Positions 34,292-45,284 of a stretch of 64,000 bases of DNA are shown here, piece after piece (position 1 is the first letter of the stretch; the number at the start of each line of letters is the position of its first letter). The notes under the pieces were generated by a model that saw only the letters and a program-made list of their open reading frames with translations, did not search any database and was not told the origin of the DNA. Both the position numbers and the translations under genes were made by a program. Source of the stretch: Limonium bicolor. Lineage: Eukaryota; Streptophyta; Magnoliopsida; Caryophyllales; Plumbaginaceae. The DNA is taken from the NCBI GenBank assembly GCA_023374045.1, contig CM041782.1, positions 184,406,925 through 184,470,924 of the forward strand, written 5' to 3'.

Positions 34292-35885
34292 TGATGAGTG
34301 TGAAATATGAATGGTTCTAATGGTCTTTAATGTCTATTTGTATACGCGAATTGATACTATTCCACACTTATCTTGCGTTTTTCTGTGGTTTGTTGTTTGT
34401 TAAGGCTTGATACACTTTTTCTATGTTAAATGCAGAGAAAAGCCAAGGAAACACTAGATTAACTCACAAGGGAGGTAATGCAACAAACGGGGGTCGAATC
34501 GGAGTCAAAATGAAGAAGTTAGAGGATTTTTAAGGTGTGTCCGAGCTTGTGTCCGAACTTCCAAGTCGGACACAAGTCGAGAGTTTGTATGCTGCGCCTG
34601 ATGGGATGTCCGAACTTCGGTCCGAACATCGAAGTTCGGACATAGTCGAGAAAAGCCGGAGGCTGAAGTACGGAGCATGTCCGAACTTGTGTCCGAACAT
34701 CAAAGTTCGGACACAGGTCGAAACTTTCTGAATTGAAGCGCTCAAAGCATTGTGTCCGAACTTTGAAGTTCGGACCAATGTTCGGACGGCACGAAAATTA
34801 CAGCACAAACTCGGCGTTTTGAAGGGAAAAAGAGAGAAAGGTCTATTTAAATGACCTAATCAGAGGGAGAAGGCATTCACGCATCATCGCATCATCGATC
34901 ATTACCAACCTCCTCACTGATAAACGAGGTTCTCTCCATCATCCACGCCAATTGCATCGTTCGCCTCATCACATTCACCAATCATCCATCATCATTCTGG
35001 AGGAGCATCGACAGAGGGAAGTGCGCTATCATCTTCAACCTTGCACCTGCATCCATCGACCTGGATAGTTCAACAAAAGGGTTTTTCTTCCTTTAGATGT
35101 TTCTATGTTGATTGTATTTATCTTTTCATTGGCAATGTCTGGCTAGTAGGGATTTAACTCTGGGGTAGGGTTGTTCAAGATGGATTCAATGTAGTTAAGA
35201 ATTCTGCAATTTGATTATGAGGCTGTAACGGATTGTTTTCAGGTTAATGACTATCAATTTTCTTCTCTATTAATTTCGCGAGTTATAGAGTTGTTCTGCG
35301 AAACCTATTAAGATCAGACAAGGTGATTAGTAGGGAGTTCGAATTAACCTGGGAATTTGGGGAAGGATTAGTCGGATAGATAATCTTTCCTACAAACGCT
35401 AACAATTCTTTGTGCTTATTCCGCCTGTATGTGTTTTGCCAACTGCTAGATTAGAGTTGACATGTCCTGATAGGTGAGCTCTTCAATGAACTAGGATTTA
35501 GCATTGAAGAGATAGAAAATTGGCCTTTCCGTTCTCATAATTAAGTTGTAGAAGTTACTAGATTTAATCAAGAAAGAACAACCTGAACCCGGAGTTCCAC
35601 TCGTACAATCAAACTCATCATTCATTTTACTGATTGCTTATTTCAATTCTGATTTGCATTTATTCGATTCTTTCATTCAAAACAATTCACAACCCCCCTG
35701 AATTTGCAGTTTTTTAGGATTTAGGATAGGACTTAGGCTTATTTATTCAAGTCCCACGGTTCGATACTTGGTTGCTTAACTTTCTATACTATAGTGACCG
35801 GGATTTTTGCAACCCGACAGACTTATTGATTTATTATTTTCTAGATTAATTGTTTAGTTTTAGTAGATCAATTTCCCTGTTTGCA
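34292..35885 (+). repeat. 3' LTR of the Athila element
   Basis: 1594 bases, TGATGAG...TTTGCA, followed by the target duplication GTCTC. The palindrome array is at about 34537-34788 and the TATA-like box at 34843-34852. Confidence 0.95.
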
Positions 35886-35890
35886 GTCTC

Positions 35891-36169
35891 AGACGAGAAG
35901 CTTTGACATTGTCGAACAATGGGTTGGAATGAGATTAAGGTGAGAATAATGTGAAATTTCGAAACTAATTCCCGGTGATGCGAGAGAACGAGGAGAAGAA
36001 TGTGAAATTTTGAAACCAATTCCCGGTGATGCGTGAGAACGAGGGGGAGTTAGCAGGAGTTAGGGTTCATCCACGATTTTAGAAATTGGGGGTGGGATGT
36101 CGTGAGTTAGAAACTGATGACTATGCAGTGATTTTTTCCACGTTGGATTTTTTTAAAAAATAATATTAC
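35891..36169. other. Flank of the Athila insertion with a 50-bp duplication
   Basis: Two copies of 'aatgtgaaattt', 'gaaacyaattcccggtgatg' and 'cgngagaacgagg' lie at about 35948-35996 and 36000-36046. No gene is visible. Confidence 0.6.
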
Positions 36170-36336
36170 AGATCAGTAAATGGTAAACGTGTCTCCTTAA
36201 CGGAGTTACAGTCCGGGGGTTAGAAGTCAATAAACCGATAACCTCAAGGTGGTTGAAAGTAATTATGATAATCTCAAGGGGGTAAATTGTAATTAGTCGA
36301 AACCTCAAGGGGGTTATCAGTAATTTTCTCTTAAAA
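36170..36336. repeat. MULE-type terminal sequence, one end only
   Basis: The stretch from 'ggagttacagtccggggg' through 'aacctcaaggtggtt' and 'gtaattatgataa' to 'cctcaagggggttatcagt' aligns with the right arm of the foldback element at 40956-41167, with many substitutions. No opposite arm was found nearby. It may be the outer end of the MULE whose remnant lies left of the Athila element. Confidence 0.6.
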
Positions 36337-37100
36337 ATATGTTGTCTTCTAATATGACGGCTACTTAAGAATAAAGAGTTGAACAAATGAATGAAGTAAA
36401 CTATCAGCTGAATCTTAATCCGAAACAACAACTACTTTTGTAAAACTTGGAGAACTAACAAGAGCCTTGAAGGCTGGATAACGAGAACGGTTCAATTAAA
36501 TAAGCCTTGTATGTTCTACCTTGTGTTGATTATGAATTGACTACATGTAGAATGATGTGTGGAATTGTATGACTATATACATTGGTTGAGTTGCTGGAAC
36601 ATATTTAAGTCATTTTTCAAGTTATACTGTTGTAGATTATATATGTAAATGATAATGCATGAAAATGGAACAGCATGTTAACTCGACCAAATAACTCAAG
36701 GGGCCTGAGGGCGCATGACGGTTGCATGATGACATACTCAGCGGTTGTGTTGAGCCTTTTATGGCCTACATCTTACAGGTATATAATTGAAGACGGCGTT
36801 GGAGTGCGGTATTTGGTAGTGAGCGGTATACTACCCTTACGGATTTTATTTTGGGTTATGTTTCAGATTATTTTTAAGGGAAACATGTTAGTATATCTTA
36901 GACTGCTCACGGGATTTGAGTAAGTGTTGTAATATGGATTGAACTATCTCTCAGTTGTCACAGCGTTTTATTGTATTGTATTTGGAAGCCTTATTACTCA
37001 CATGGATGAGTAATGGTGGTAACACCCAATGTTAATCGAGTTGTATTTATTTCGCTGCATTCAAACTATTAAGGTATGGTTACGAAGTAGGGGTGTTACA
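36337..37100 (+). mobile_element. Truncated LTR (3' part) ending GGGGTGTTACA
   Basis: The end GGGGTGTTACA at 37100, the preceding TTTCGCTGC box and the hairpin at 36988-37117-type layout (36993-37014) match the 3' ends of the other LTRs in the window. The 5' limit is uncertain and no primer site follows, so this is a fragment or the end of a solo LTR. Confidence 0.55.
36988..37017 (+). other. Conserved 3'-end LTR hairpin (copy 2)
   Basis: GCCTT, stem ATTACTCAC, loop ATGG, stem ATGAGTAAT, then GGT and 'ggtaacacc'. Eight of nine stem positions pair; the loop-closing C-A does not. Confidence 0.7.
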
Positions 37101-37467
37101 ATCTTGCAAGCTTTCTCTCTCCTTCAAAAATGGCTTGAATCAACTCAAAATGCTTTGAAATTTTAGCACATGATAAAGGATGACATTTAGAGCATAATGG
37201 CTTTGGAATTTTGAATTTTCAAATTTCCAATAATTTTCCCAAGTAATTTCTGAACTGGAGAAAAATGATTTTAAAAATATTCCTTTACCCAAAAATTCCA
37301 AATTTTCTTTAGAAAAATCAGAAAGATCTTCTTTACATGCTGGTAAAATTTCATAGTCAGATTCCATCAAGAAGTTACCCCCAAATCCTGATAAACTTTG
37401 GTCTTTCACCAATTTTACTCTATCTTTAGTGTTGTTTATATAAGGGATCATTTCTCTTGACTAAAGG
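37101..37467 (-). other. Unassigned stretch with a 103-codon open frame
   Basis: The minus strand is open from ATG 37451 to 37140, giving a Phe/Ser/Lys/Glu-rich product with segments KLVKDQSLSGFGGNFLMESD and LEFLGKGIFLKS. It looks less random than the other small frames here, but I do not recognise it. It is squeezed between two LTR fragments and has no obvious partner exons. It may be a fragment of a host gene or of a retroelement gag. Confidence 0.2.
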
Positions 37468-39461
37468 TGTTATAACCCAGTTTTCAATTTTCCCTTAAAT
37501 CGGATTTATCTTCTCTTATGTGATGTGTTAATTCTATTTAGGACATCCGGGGCATTTAAATAAAAGAGAGGGCTAACAAGGTCTTTCCTTCCTCTTTTAT
37601 TTTGGGTAAGTAATTAATAAGGAGAGCTCTCCTTATTCTATTTTATTTCTCATTCAGTTCATTGTGCGTACGACGGTTTCCTTCCTCATTGTCTAAGCGT
37701 GTGTTCCTCTTCTCTCTACTGCTCTAGTGCTCTCTTTGATTTTGGTGTTGTTGCTGTTGTGATTGGCTCGCTGTTCTACCCTGCTGTTGTGGGTGTTCTT
37801 CTCTTCGTCAATTCAGGTTTGATTTGCTATTTCGGTGGTGGTTTTGTGTTGTTGTTTGGAGAGTTCTCGTTTCTGATTTTGGGGTGTGATTGATTGCTGA
37901 ATTCAGTGACCGTTATTCCTCCGTGGATCTGTGGTTCTGCGTGGGCTCTTGGCCTCAATTTCGCTGCCAGGTTGCTGCTCGTCGAATCAATGTAAGTGGG
38001 GGATGGAATCGATGTTGTGTGCTCACCCATGGGGGGTTAAGAATTGAGATTGTGCTTGGGATTTTGATGAGTGTTGACATTATTAATCTCCTGATTTCCA
38101 TTGAGTTTAAGTGCTTAAAACCTCATAGCTTCATCTATGCTGTTTTGTGTGTGTGTGTGTGTGTAGTGTGGATTTTGGCAAGGCTCTGTGATGTTTTCTG
38201 CAGCTTTTTGCCTATGTTCGTCACGTCCGAACATGTAAGTTCGGACAGGACTCTGGCGCGATGAATTCCTCCTGTTTTCAAACGTGTCCGAACATCCATC
38301 CGAACATGTAAGTTCAGACGGAGTGCGAGGACGAGTCTAGTGTGCGAGTTTTGGCATGTGTCCGAACTTGCATGTCCGGACACATGTTCGGACATTGGGT
38401 TCATTCTGTGTACAAAATCTCGACATGCATTCGAACATGGACGTTTAGACGTATGTTCAGACATTAAGACTTCTGGGATTTCAGACTCTCGGCATGTGTC
38501 AGAACTTGCAAGGTCGGACGTAAGTTCGGACACCTCAAACTTTTGGAATGTTTGAACTCTCGGTTTATGTCCGAACATGCATGTTCGGATAGGGCTCTAA
38601 TTTTGCACAACCTCTTCGTTTGAGCTCCGTTTTGAAATCCATTTGCGGGGTTGTATTCTCCTATATGTATACAAGTTAATTATGATGTTTATATGCATTG
38701 TTATGCACTTATATTCTGTATTTTCGAATATATGATTTGGGGACCTAGTCACTTAGCTTCTAAGACTTGGATAGTCGGGTCTGGCTGTCCCGTAGCATGC
38801 TGCGCAGGAATTCCTTCTGTTTATGTTCCTTATGGTTTCCCTTAGGACGTTTAGTGACCGACGGGTCCAATAGCTGTCTCTACGGCTTTTGATGTGGGAT
38901 CTACGGATCCATAGGGCTTTAGTGTGTGCCCTTCTGATGTGTTAGCGGGTTGCTAGGGTCCCACCCACTATGTGCTTCTGAAAGTCCGACTAAAGTATTT
39001 TGATGTGAATTTCTGTCTGATTTGGGGCTGGTTGGCTCCTTTGCTTATTCTATTTGCAAACTAACATGTGTTCTCCTCTGTGTTCATCCATCTTCTGATT
39101 TCGGTTTTGAGTAGACTTTATTATGGAAGTCTTCTGCTTACTGAGCATGTAGAAGCTCACCCCTTTGTACATCTATTGCATATTGACCGCATGGAGATTC
39201 TCTCTGGAGTTTAGCTTTACGTTTCATACTTATGTTTGGTTTTGTTCTGTATTTTTGCACTAGACGCTTTTGACATTATTTGGCCAATGGGCTTGTGTAT
39301 CGGATCTACCTTCTGTTTCGATGTTTGGATGCCGTTGTAAACATATGGTTTTATTAATGTTTCGGATTTGAGTTCACTTTTGCTCTAAGCCTTGTGTTAT
39401 CAAGTAGTGTATACGCGGCGTGTAACGTCCTTAGAACTAGACCGTGTTTGGGGTCATTACA
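37468..39461 (+). mobile_element. Solo LTR, about 2.0 kb, with near-perfect target duplication
   Basis: It starts TGTTATAACCC and ends GGTCATTACA. The flanks are AAAGG (37463-37467) and AAAGA (39462-39466), four of five identical. No primer site or polypurine tract is adjacent. It contains a GT microsatellite (38147-38163), a GTCCGAAC palindrome array (38224-38590) and, near its end, GCCTT...GGCGTGTAACG (39389-39426), matching the conserved 3'-end layout of the other LTRs. Confidence 0.7.
38224..38590. repeat. Palindrome array, GTCCGAACATG type, about six modules
   Basis: Boxes GTCCGAACATG and CATGTTCGGAC (or decayed forms such as GTTCAGAC) recur at about 60-base intervals through 38224-38590. 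Several boxes carry single mismatches, so this array is older than those in the Athila element. Confidence 0.85.
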
Positions 39462-40665
39462 AAAGAAGATCATAAAGAACCCTAACCCATCAAAACTCCC
39501 AAACGTTTCAAAGCTTCCACGTTTTGAACTCCTAAGCCCCGATCAAAAACTGAAATTCCATCAAAATCATCAACAAAACAAGTTGTCTAATTTCTATTGC
39601 CATAATAATCATCAAATTTTCATCAAACAACCATCAAAACGTGAAGAACACCACCAATTACCAAGAGTCAGAAGGTCAGGTCGAACTCAATCCGAAACTG
39701 ACATCAACGAAGCTTTCAAAGATTCCCGACGTGAAGGAACTCTTTGATTCCGATGGCAAAACAGATTAGAAAGTAGGTTTTCTAACTCCTTTTAACTCAA
39801 TATACCTTATGTCGAAATTTGGGATCATACCGACCTTTTCGGGCTCCCAAATTAGTGTTTTCTTGCGTTTCTGATTAATAACTTGTTCATTAAGTTTCGT
39901 CATTATTTAGAAGTCAAATTGCAGCCTTTTAAATTACATGTTTAGAATCTTTCAGGCTATGTACCCATAAAATTAAAGCCAAAAACACCGTCGGGAAGTG
40001 CACGAAAGCCACCGTCTGTGGCTAGTTCGTGCCTTCGAACGGCCTGTCCAGGGTGGCCTGTCTGTGGCCATGGACGGCCTCGGACGGTGGCGGGATTTAA
40101 TTTTTTCAAAATTTTAGGTTTTCTAAACACATGTCCAAGCCCACGGACGCTCTGTCCGTGTTTTTCAAATTTTTGTTTTACTGCAATTTCAACTTTTCTA
40201 TATAACTAGCTAAATTAGGATCCGTAAGTTCGGACATTTGGTCTGTGACCACGGACATAATTAAAATGGACCTAATTCAGCTTTCAAAAGCCTAATTTAG
40301 GTAATTTCAATTTTCACTATAATTTTTAGTGAAAAATATTAAAAATCAAAAAATCAAAAACTTACATACTTAGATTAAATCGACTTCATAATAAACCGTA
40401 AATAACATAAATAGAGGAAAAACTACTTAGAAGGGTAGTGAAAGTAATTTAAACTCGGAAAAAACGTATACCAAATCCCCGAACCCAACCTCTAACATTT
40501 CCTAATTTATTGTAGGTTAAAATTAGGTGACGACTTGTAATAGGTTCCAATGAGCTAACATAGATTTTTTAATAATTAATATTTTTAACATAATTTTTAA
40601 AACTTAAATTATAAATGGATCTAGAACCCAATCAAATTAACCCGAATCAACATAAAATAGTTTAA
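39462..40665. other. LTR-like non-coding DNA right of the solo LTR
   Basis: No gene is seen. The sequence 'aaccctaacccatcaaaactcc', a later array with GGACGG, GTCCGTG and GTTCGGAC boxes (40011-40260) and the AT-rich tail suggest another, older LTR into which the solo LTR inserted. Its ends could not be fixed. Confidence 0.4.
40011..40260. repeat. Decayed palindrome array with GTCCG/CGGAC boxes
   Basis: Boxes such as 'ctgtccagg', 'tggacgg', 'cggacgg', 'cacggacgctctgtccgtg', 'gttcggac' and 'ccacggacat' are spread over 250 bases. The motif is less regular than in the other arrays. Confidence 0.55.
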
Positions 40666-41167
40666 AGTAAATTACTCAGAAACCCCTTGAGAATTTGGGA
40701 TATTACAGTTAACCTCATTGTGTTTATCATAATTATTGGTAACCACCTCAAGGTTAAGGTATCTTTGACTACGAGCCCCCAAACTATAACTCTGTGATCA
40801 AAAAGTTAACTATGTGTTGACCTATCAGCTTAATCACATTAATAATGCCAGGCTAGACAACAAAACTGCTTAATCTTCATTGTCTAACTCTCTCTCATCC
40901 CATTTTAGATGCATTTTCAAGGAAGAGTTAACATTTTTAGGAAAATAACAATGCAGATTAAGTAGTGTTTTTTGTCCAGCATGACCTTATTAATATGATT
41001 AAGCTGATAGGTTAACACATAGTTAACTTCCTAATAATAGAGTTATAGTTCAGGGGCTCATAGTCAAAGATACCTTAACCTCGAGGTGGTTACCAGTAGT
41101 TATGATAAATAGAAGGGAGTTAACTGTAATATCCTAAATCCTCAGGGGATTCTGAGTAATTTACTCA
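40666..41167. mobile_element. MULE-derived foldback MITE with 9-bp target duplication
   Basis: Terminal inverted repeats of about 215 bases (40666-40885 and 40956-41167) flank a short centre. The outer ends read AGTAAATTACTCAGAAACCCC on the left and TGAGTAAATTACTCAGAATC on the right when reversed. The target duplication ATAGTTTAA is perfect (40657-40665 and 41168-41176); nine bases is the Mutator hallmark. There is no coding capacity. It ends 245 bases upstream of the transporter ATG, so it probably lies in or beside that promoter. Confidence 0.9.
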
Positions 41168-41412
41168 ATAGTTTAATTATCGAGATCACAGTAGTATATT
41201 TCTATACTTATATTTAACCCCTCGCAATCGCAATATGCCCTAAATATAAAAAACTAAATACACAAAAAAAAATTAAATAGAATATAAACAATAATTGTTT
41301 CAAATAAAAAAAAAGTGTATTCTATAGTTTTTTTAAACTGAAGACATTTGATAAAATGGTCAAACCTCACATATAATTTAATGAAATTTTTCCCCAAGGA
41401 TACCACTTCATC

Positions 41413-42828
41413 ATGAGATCTTCCCAATCATCTGCTCATCACGAATCCTCTCATCTTCTGTCGGAAGAAGAATGTCAATCACCGCTGTCGCCACAGCAGC
41501 CTCTGGCCACCGACGCTAAACATCCGGATAAGCTCTCCCTTTTACCGCTAGTATTCCTGATCTACTTCGAGGTCGCAGGAGGAGCTTACGGCGAAGAAAC
41601 CGCCGTGGGAGCAGCAGGACCCCTCTTCGCGATCCTCGGCTTCCTCATCTTCCCCTTCATCTGGAGCATTCCAGAAGCACTCGTCACCGCCGAGCTAGCC
41701 ACCACCTTTCCAGGAAACGGCGGATTCGTAATATGGGCTCACGAGGCATTTGGTCCCTTCTGGGGCTCCATGATGGGATCCTGGAAGTTCCTCAGTGGAG
41801 TCATCAATCTCGCCTCCTACCCTGTCCTTGGCATCGATTATCTCAAGGCGATGTGGCCGGCAATGTCATCTGGAACCCCGCGATACGTAGCGATCTCTAC
41901 CGCGACTTTGTTTCTCTCGTTTCTGAATTTCCTGGGCATCAGTATTGTCGGCTACACAGCTGTTGTTATGGGTCTGGCTTCGCTTAGCCCCTTTGTCATG
42001 TTGACGCTCTGGTCAATTCCTAAAATCCGTCCGTCTAGGTGGCTGAGCCTAGGTGAGAAAGGGATAACGAGGGATTGGTCTTCGTTCTTCAATATCTTGT
42101 TCTGGAATTTGAATTTCTGGGACAATGCCAGTACATTGGCCGGGGAGGTAGAGAACCCTCAAAAAACTTACCCAAAAGCTCTCTTCTCTGCTGGCATTTT
42201 AACTTGTCTGGCTTACTTGGTGCCACTTCTTGCTGTGATTGGAGCTATTCCGCTTAATCAAAAGGATTGGGTGGACGGGTACTTCGCTGATGCTGCCGAG
42301 ATCATTGGTGGCGAGTGGCTTAAGATCTGGATGGAGATCGGCGCCACTCTATCAGTGGTCGGTCTGTTTGAAGCTCAATTGACCAGCTGCGCTTACCAAT
42401 TTCTGGGCATGGCGGATCTGGGAATCTTGCCGAGGCGATTTGGGTCGAGAGCAAGGTACTTTAATACTCCTTGGATCGGTATACTGGTATCAGCAGTGAT
42501 AGCTCTTGGGATTTCGTATTTGGACTTCAGTGATATAGTGGCTTCGGTCAATTTCTTGTACAGTTTGGGGATGTTGTTGGAGTTTGCTTCGTTTATATGG
42601 TTGAGGAAGAAGATGCCGGAGATCAAGAGGCCGTACAGAGTTCCGCTGGGAATTACTGGTTTGGTCGTTATGTGCGCAATTCCATCTGGGTTTCTAATAT
42701 ATGTGATGACTGTTGGTTCCATGACCATGTATGTTGTAAGTCTTTCGCTGACTGTGCTGGGAATCGCTTGGTACTTCCTTATGAGGCTCTGCGCATCCAA
42801 GAAGTTGACCGAGTTCAATCATCAGTGA
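41413..42828 (+). CDS. Polyamine uptake transporter, PUT/LAT family (PUT4-like)
   Basis: Predicted 471-residue membrane protein, intact in a single exon. The family (plant PUT/LAT, APC superfamily) carries polyamines such as putrescine and spermidine, and paraquat, across the plasma or endomembranes by proton coupling. After a polar Ser-rich N-terminus (about residues 1-40) come about 12 hydrophobic segments. Family hallmarks seen are [15 protein letters not shown] in TM1, [20 protein letters not shown] in TM2-3, [50 protein letters not shown] and RPYRVPLGI. Length and lack of introns fit the family. The wording WAHEAFG...[15 protein letters not shown] and [17 protein letters not shown] is closest, from memory, to Arabidopsis At3g13620 (PUT4); the exact orthology is uncertain. 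The first 500 bases are clearly GC-richer than the surrounding DNA. A MITE lies 245 bases upstream. Confidence 0.93.
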   Translation: MRSSQSSAHHESSHLLSEEECQSPLSPQQPLATDAKHPDKLSLLPLVFLIYFEVAGGAYGEETAVGAAGPLFAILGFLIFPFIWSIPEALVTAELATTFPGNGGFVIWAHEAFGPFWGSMMGSWKFLSGVINLASYPVLGIDYLKAMWPAMSSGTPRYVAISTATLFLSFLNFLGISIVGYTAVVMGLASLSPFVMLTLWSIPKIRPSRWLSLGEKGITRDWSSFFNILFWNLNFWDNASTLAGEVENPQKTYPKALFSAGILTCLAYLVPLLAVIGAIPLNQKDWVDGYFADAAEIIGGEWLKIWMEIGATLSVVGLFEAQLTSCAYQFLGMADLGILPRRFGSRARYFNTPWIGILVSAVIALGISYLDFSDIVASVNFLYSLGMLLEFASFIWLRKKMPEIKRPYRVPLGITGLVVMCAIPSGFLIYVMTVGSMTMYVVSLSLTVLGIAWYFLMRLCASKKLTEFNHQ

Positions 42829-45284
42829 AGAATAATTAAGAGCAAGATTAGCTTTATCATATCACCGATGAATGATTGATTTATTCGTCTTTAGACCCAG
42901 TTCTTTTCAGTCGGTTGAAGATATATGAATGGAACTTTGCAACTGTAAATACCATTTCCAGATATATTTCTTGCACTTCTAATTGGTTCGTTTGTGGAAA
43001 GCATGAAGGGCATTGTTGGACCTGCTGCTGGAAATTCAACATGGATTGTGTTACCCTTTTTGTGTTTGTGTAAATCTAACCGATTGAAATTGGAAATCTA
43101 TTTATTATTTTAGTTTTGCCTAAGTGCATAATTATTGGTGGTTGGTTCTTAGTTTAAAAAATAAAGTAAAAATATGAGGTGTAAATAAAAAAGAGGAGAG
43201 AGATTAAGAACCCATGAGAGAGGGTTCTTCCACAACAACTCTTAAGAACTCAAATATGGGTCCCACAATGAATATTATTCCAATCATAATTCTCCACATA
43301 TATGAAAGAGAAACAAATTAAAACTAATATGTGAGTTCTCTGATATTGTTAAAAATTAGACGTGGTTCTTCAAATGAGGTGGAAGAAAGAGAAATATGGG
43401 AGAGAATGTTTTTGAGTTCTTTGATAATCCTGCTCTAAGTAAAGAATTTCATGTGTTAAAATTTAGACAGATTACAGATTTAACAATAGTTTAATCATTC
43501 TCAAACGTTTTCTTCTAAAGCTATGTTATTTTAGAATTACAGTCTAAAATTCCAGCTCCAAGTGGAGTGTGGACCATATCATTGGCATTCGTCCTCCCAT
43601 CACCAAGTATAAAAACCACATTACTTCATATTTTTATAGAAAATTTCATGAAATACAATAATTATTATTATTATTATTATTATTTAATTCATAAAATATC
43701 ATTAAAATTTAAAAAAATCGATGAAAAACTGTCGTCTTTATATTTTAATTCACAAAATATACAGTCAGCAATAAAAAAAGACAGAAATACTCTAATGATT
43801 GACAAACTAATAATATATTACTAGCCATTAACCATAAAAATAAAATTCAAAATACCACAAAAATTTTTTTAAATATTACAATAAATATCATAATATAAAA
43901 CTTAATAAATTTATACAGAAAAATATGAGCATCCTACTTCATAGACCCACACAAATGGATATCAAATAAAGTTTAATAACCTTCAAAGTACACGCAGCAA
44001 CCACCAACACACCAAACACAAATGGATAACAAATTAAGTTCAATAACCTTCAAATTATACACAACCTTCACGCCAGTCTTTCTTACAATAAGCACTATGT
44101 TATACTGCAACCAGCAGGTGAAACTCTTTGATCAGGGTTTAAATCAATTTTAATATGTTAAATGAACAAAAACGGAAAATTGGAGCTAGACGACGTTTCG
44201 TGCGGTCTCCTTGAGTGTCTTAGTTTTTTGTTTGCAGTACTTGCTTTGAAGCTGCCCAAGATGATTTTTGAGCATGGTGCTCAATTAAATCATAGCCATT
44301 GAATCTTTAAAAAATAAATGGATGATTTATATTCCATTGTTTATTATAAAGGTATAGATGTCAAAATCAATTTGTAGTATTATAAATAAAGAAAAATGCA
44401 TTCTCCATCATCAATATTCCCACGATGTAATTTTTTTTTATCAAAAATTGAAATCGAGGGTGATAGATGTAAAATTAAATTTTTAATTTTGAAAATAAAG
44501 AAAAAGAAAACCTCTTCCCCTTCTATATTTATTTGTTTGTTTTTAAATTTTTGAAAACTAATTATTAACTAAGTAAAAATATTTACGGTTGGATTAATAT
44601 TTGAAAAAACTAAATTCTAATCTAAAGGCTAAAAATGTGTTGAACATATGCCCAAACTACCTCATGGGCATGGTCCCTCCTTTGGTACTTGCTTACGCAG
44701 AGCAAATTATAAAAAACATACAATTAATTTGATTCTTAGTCGACATTTCGTTTCATTTAATCGTCAACGAAACGAACAACTCCTAATTCACAGATCAGAT
44801 ATACGAATAACTGCTAATTCATAGAGAAGACACCTCAGTGGTCATAAAGCCCACACCAGGTTAGCGAAGCAAGATAAATAACTAGCTAGTAAAAAAATTA
44901 AGATATAAATCGAAGATCAAATTAATTAAACGAAAAGATGAAGATGGGAGAAGATGAGACAATAAAAAAAGAAGAAATCAGTGTTCGCCAGAAATTGATA
45001 CATATGATGCTGCTACAAAAGCTCCACTATCTGCCTTCTTACCTTTCTTTCAATACTAGGCACAATTTCATGAAGCATCGAGTCAAAAATAAAGAGCAGA
45101 GGATCACGAGCTTGATTGGTAGACCCAGAATCAGCCAAACCCCAACAACCATCATCAACAGGAGATCTTTTACTCTCACACCTTTCAGAAACTCTTTTCA
45201 TTTTTTTCGCCAATTTGTGGCTTAGCCATGGAAAGACGGACAGTCTCTCAGCCACTACAAATCAACATATATCATATGAACAGA
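42829..45284. other. Intergenic DNA between transporter and PP2A genes
   Basis: The two genes are convergent, so both 3' untranslated regions should fall here. The sequence is AT-rich with an ATT microsatellite (43658-43684) and no credible frame. At about 43190-43440 a segment with 'attaagaacccatgagagagggttctt' and 'agttctttgataatcctgctctaa' looks MITE-like, but I could not define terminal repeats or a target duplication. Confidence 0.5.
43658..43684. repeat. ATT microsatellite
   Basis: About nine uninterrupted ATT units in AT-rich intergenic DNA. Confidence 0.9.

Larger units (their letters stand above)
23097..35885 (+). mobile_element. Complete Athila-type Ty3/Gypsy retrotransposon
   Basis: It is bounded by LTRs 23097-24680 and 34292-35885 (TGATGAG...TTTGCA) and by a perfect 5-bp target duplication GTCTC (23092-23096 and 35886-35890). 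Order: LTR, tRNA-Asp primer site, gag, protease, RT, RNase H, integrase, palindrome array, third ORF, repeated polypurine boxes, LTR. Gene order (integrase last in pol), the gag type (RFKELLRQCPHH), the short CCHC box, the lack of a chromodomain and the extra downstream ORF point to the Athila lineage. Nearly every ORF is broken by one-base indels, and the LTRs differ mainly by small indels, so true decay and assembly error are hard to separate. Confidence 0.95.

Noticed and set aside
43190..43440. Possible MITE in the intergenic region
   Set aside because: Local hairpin and AGAGCAGGATTATC-like end seen, but no matching terminal repeats or target duplication could be found.
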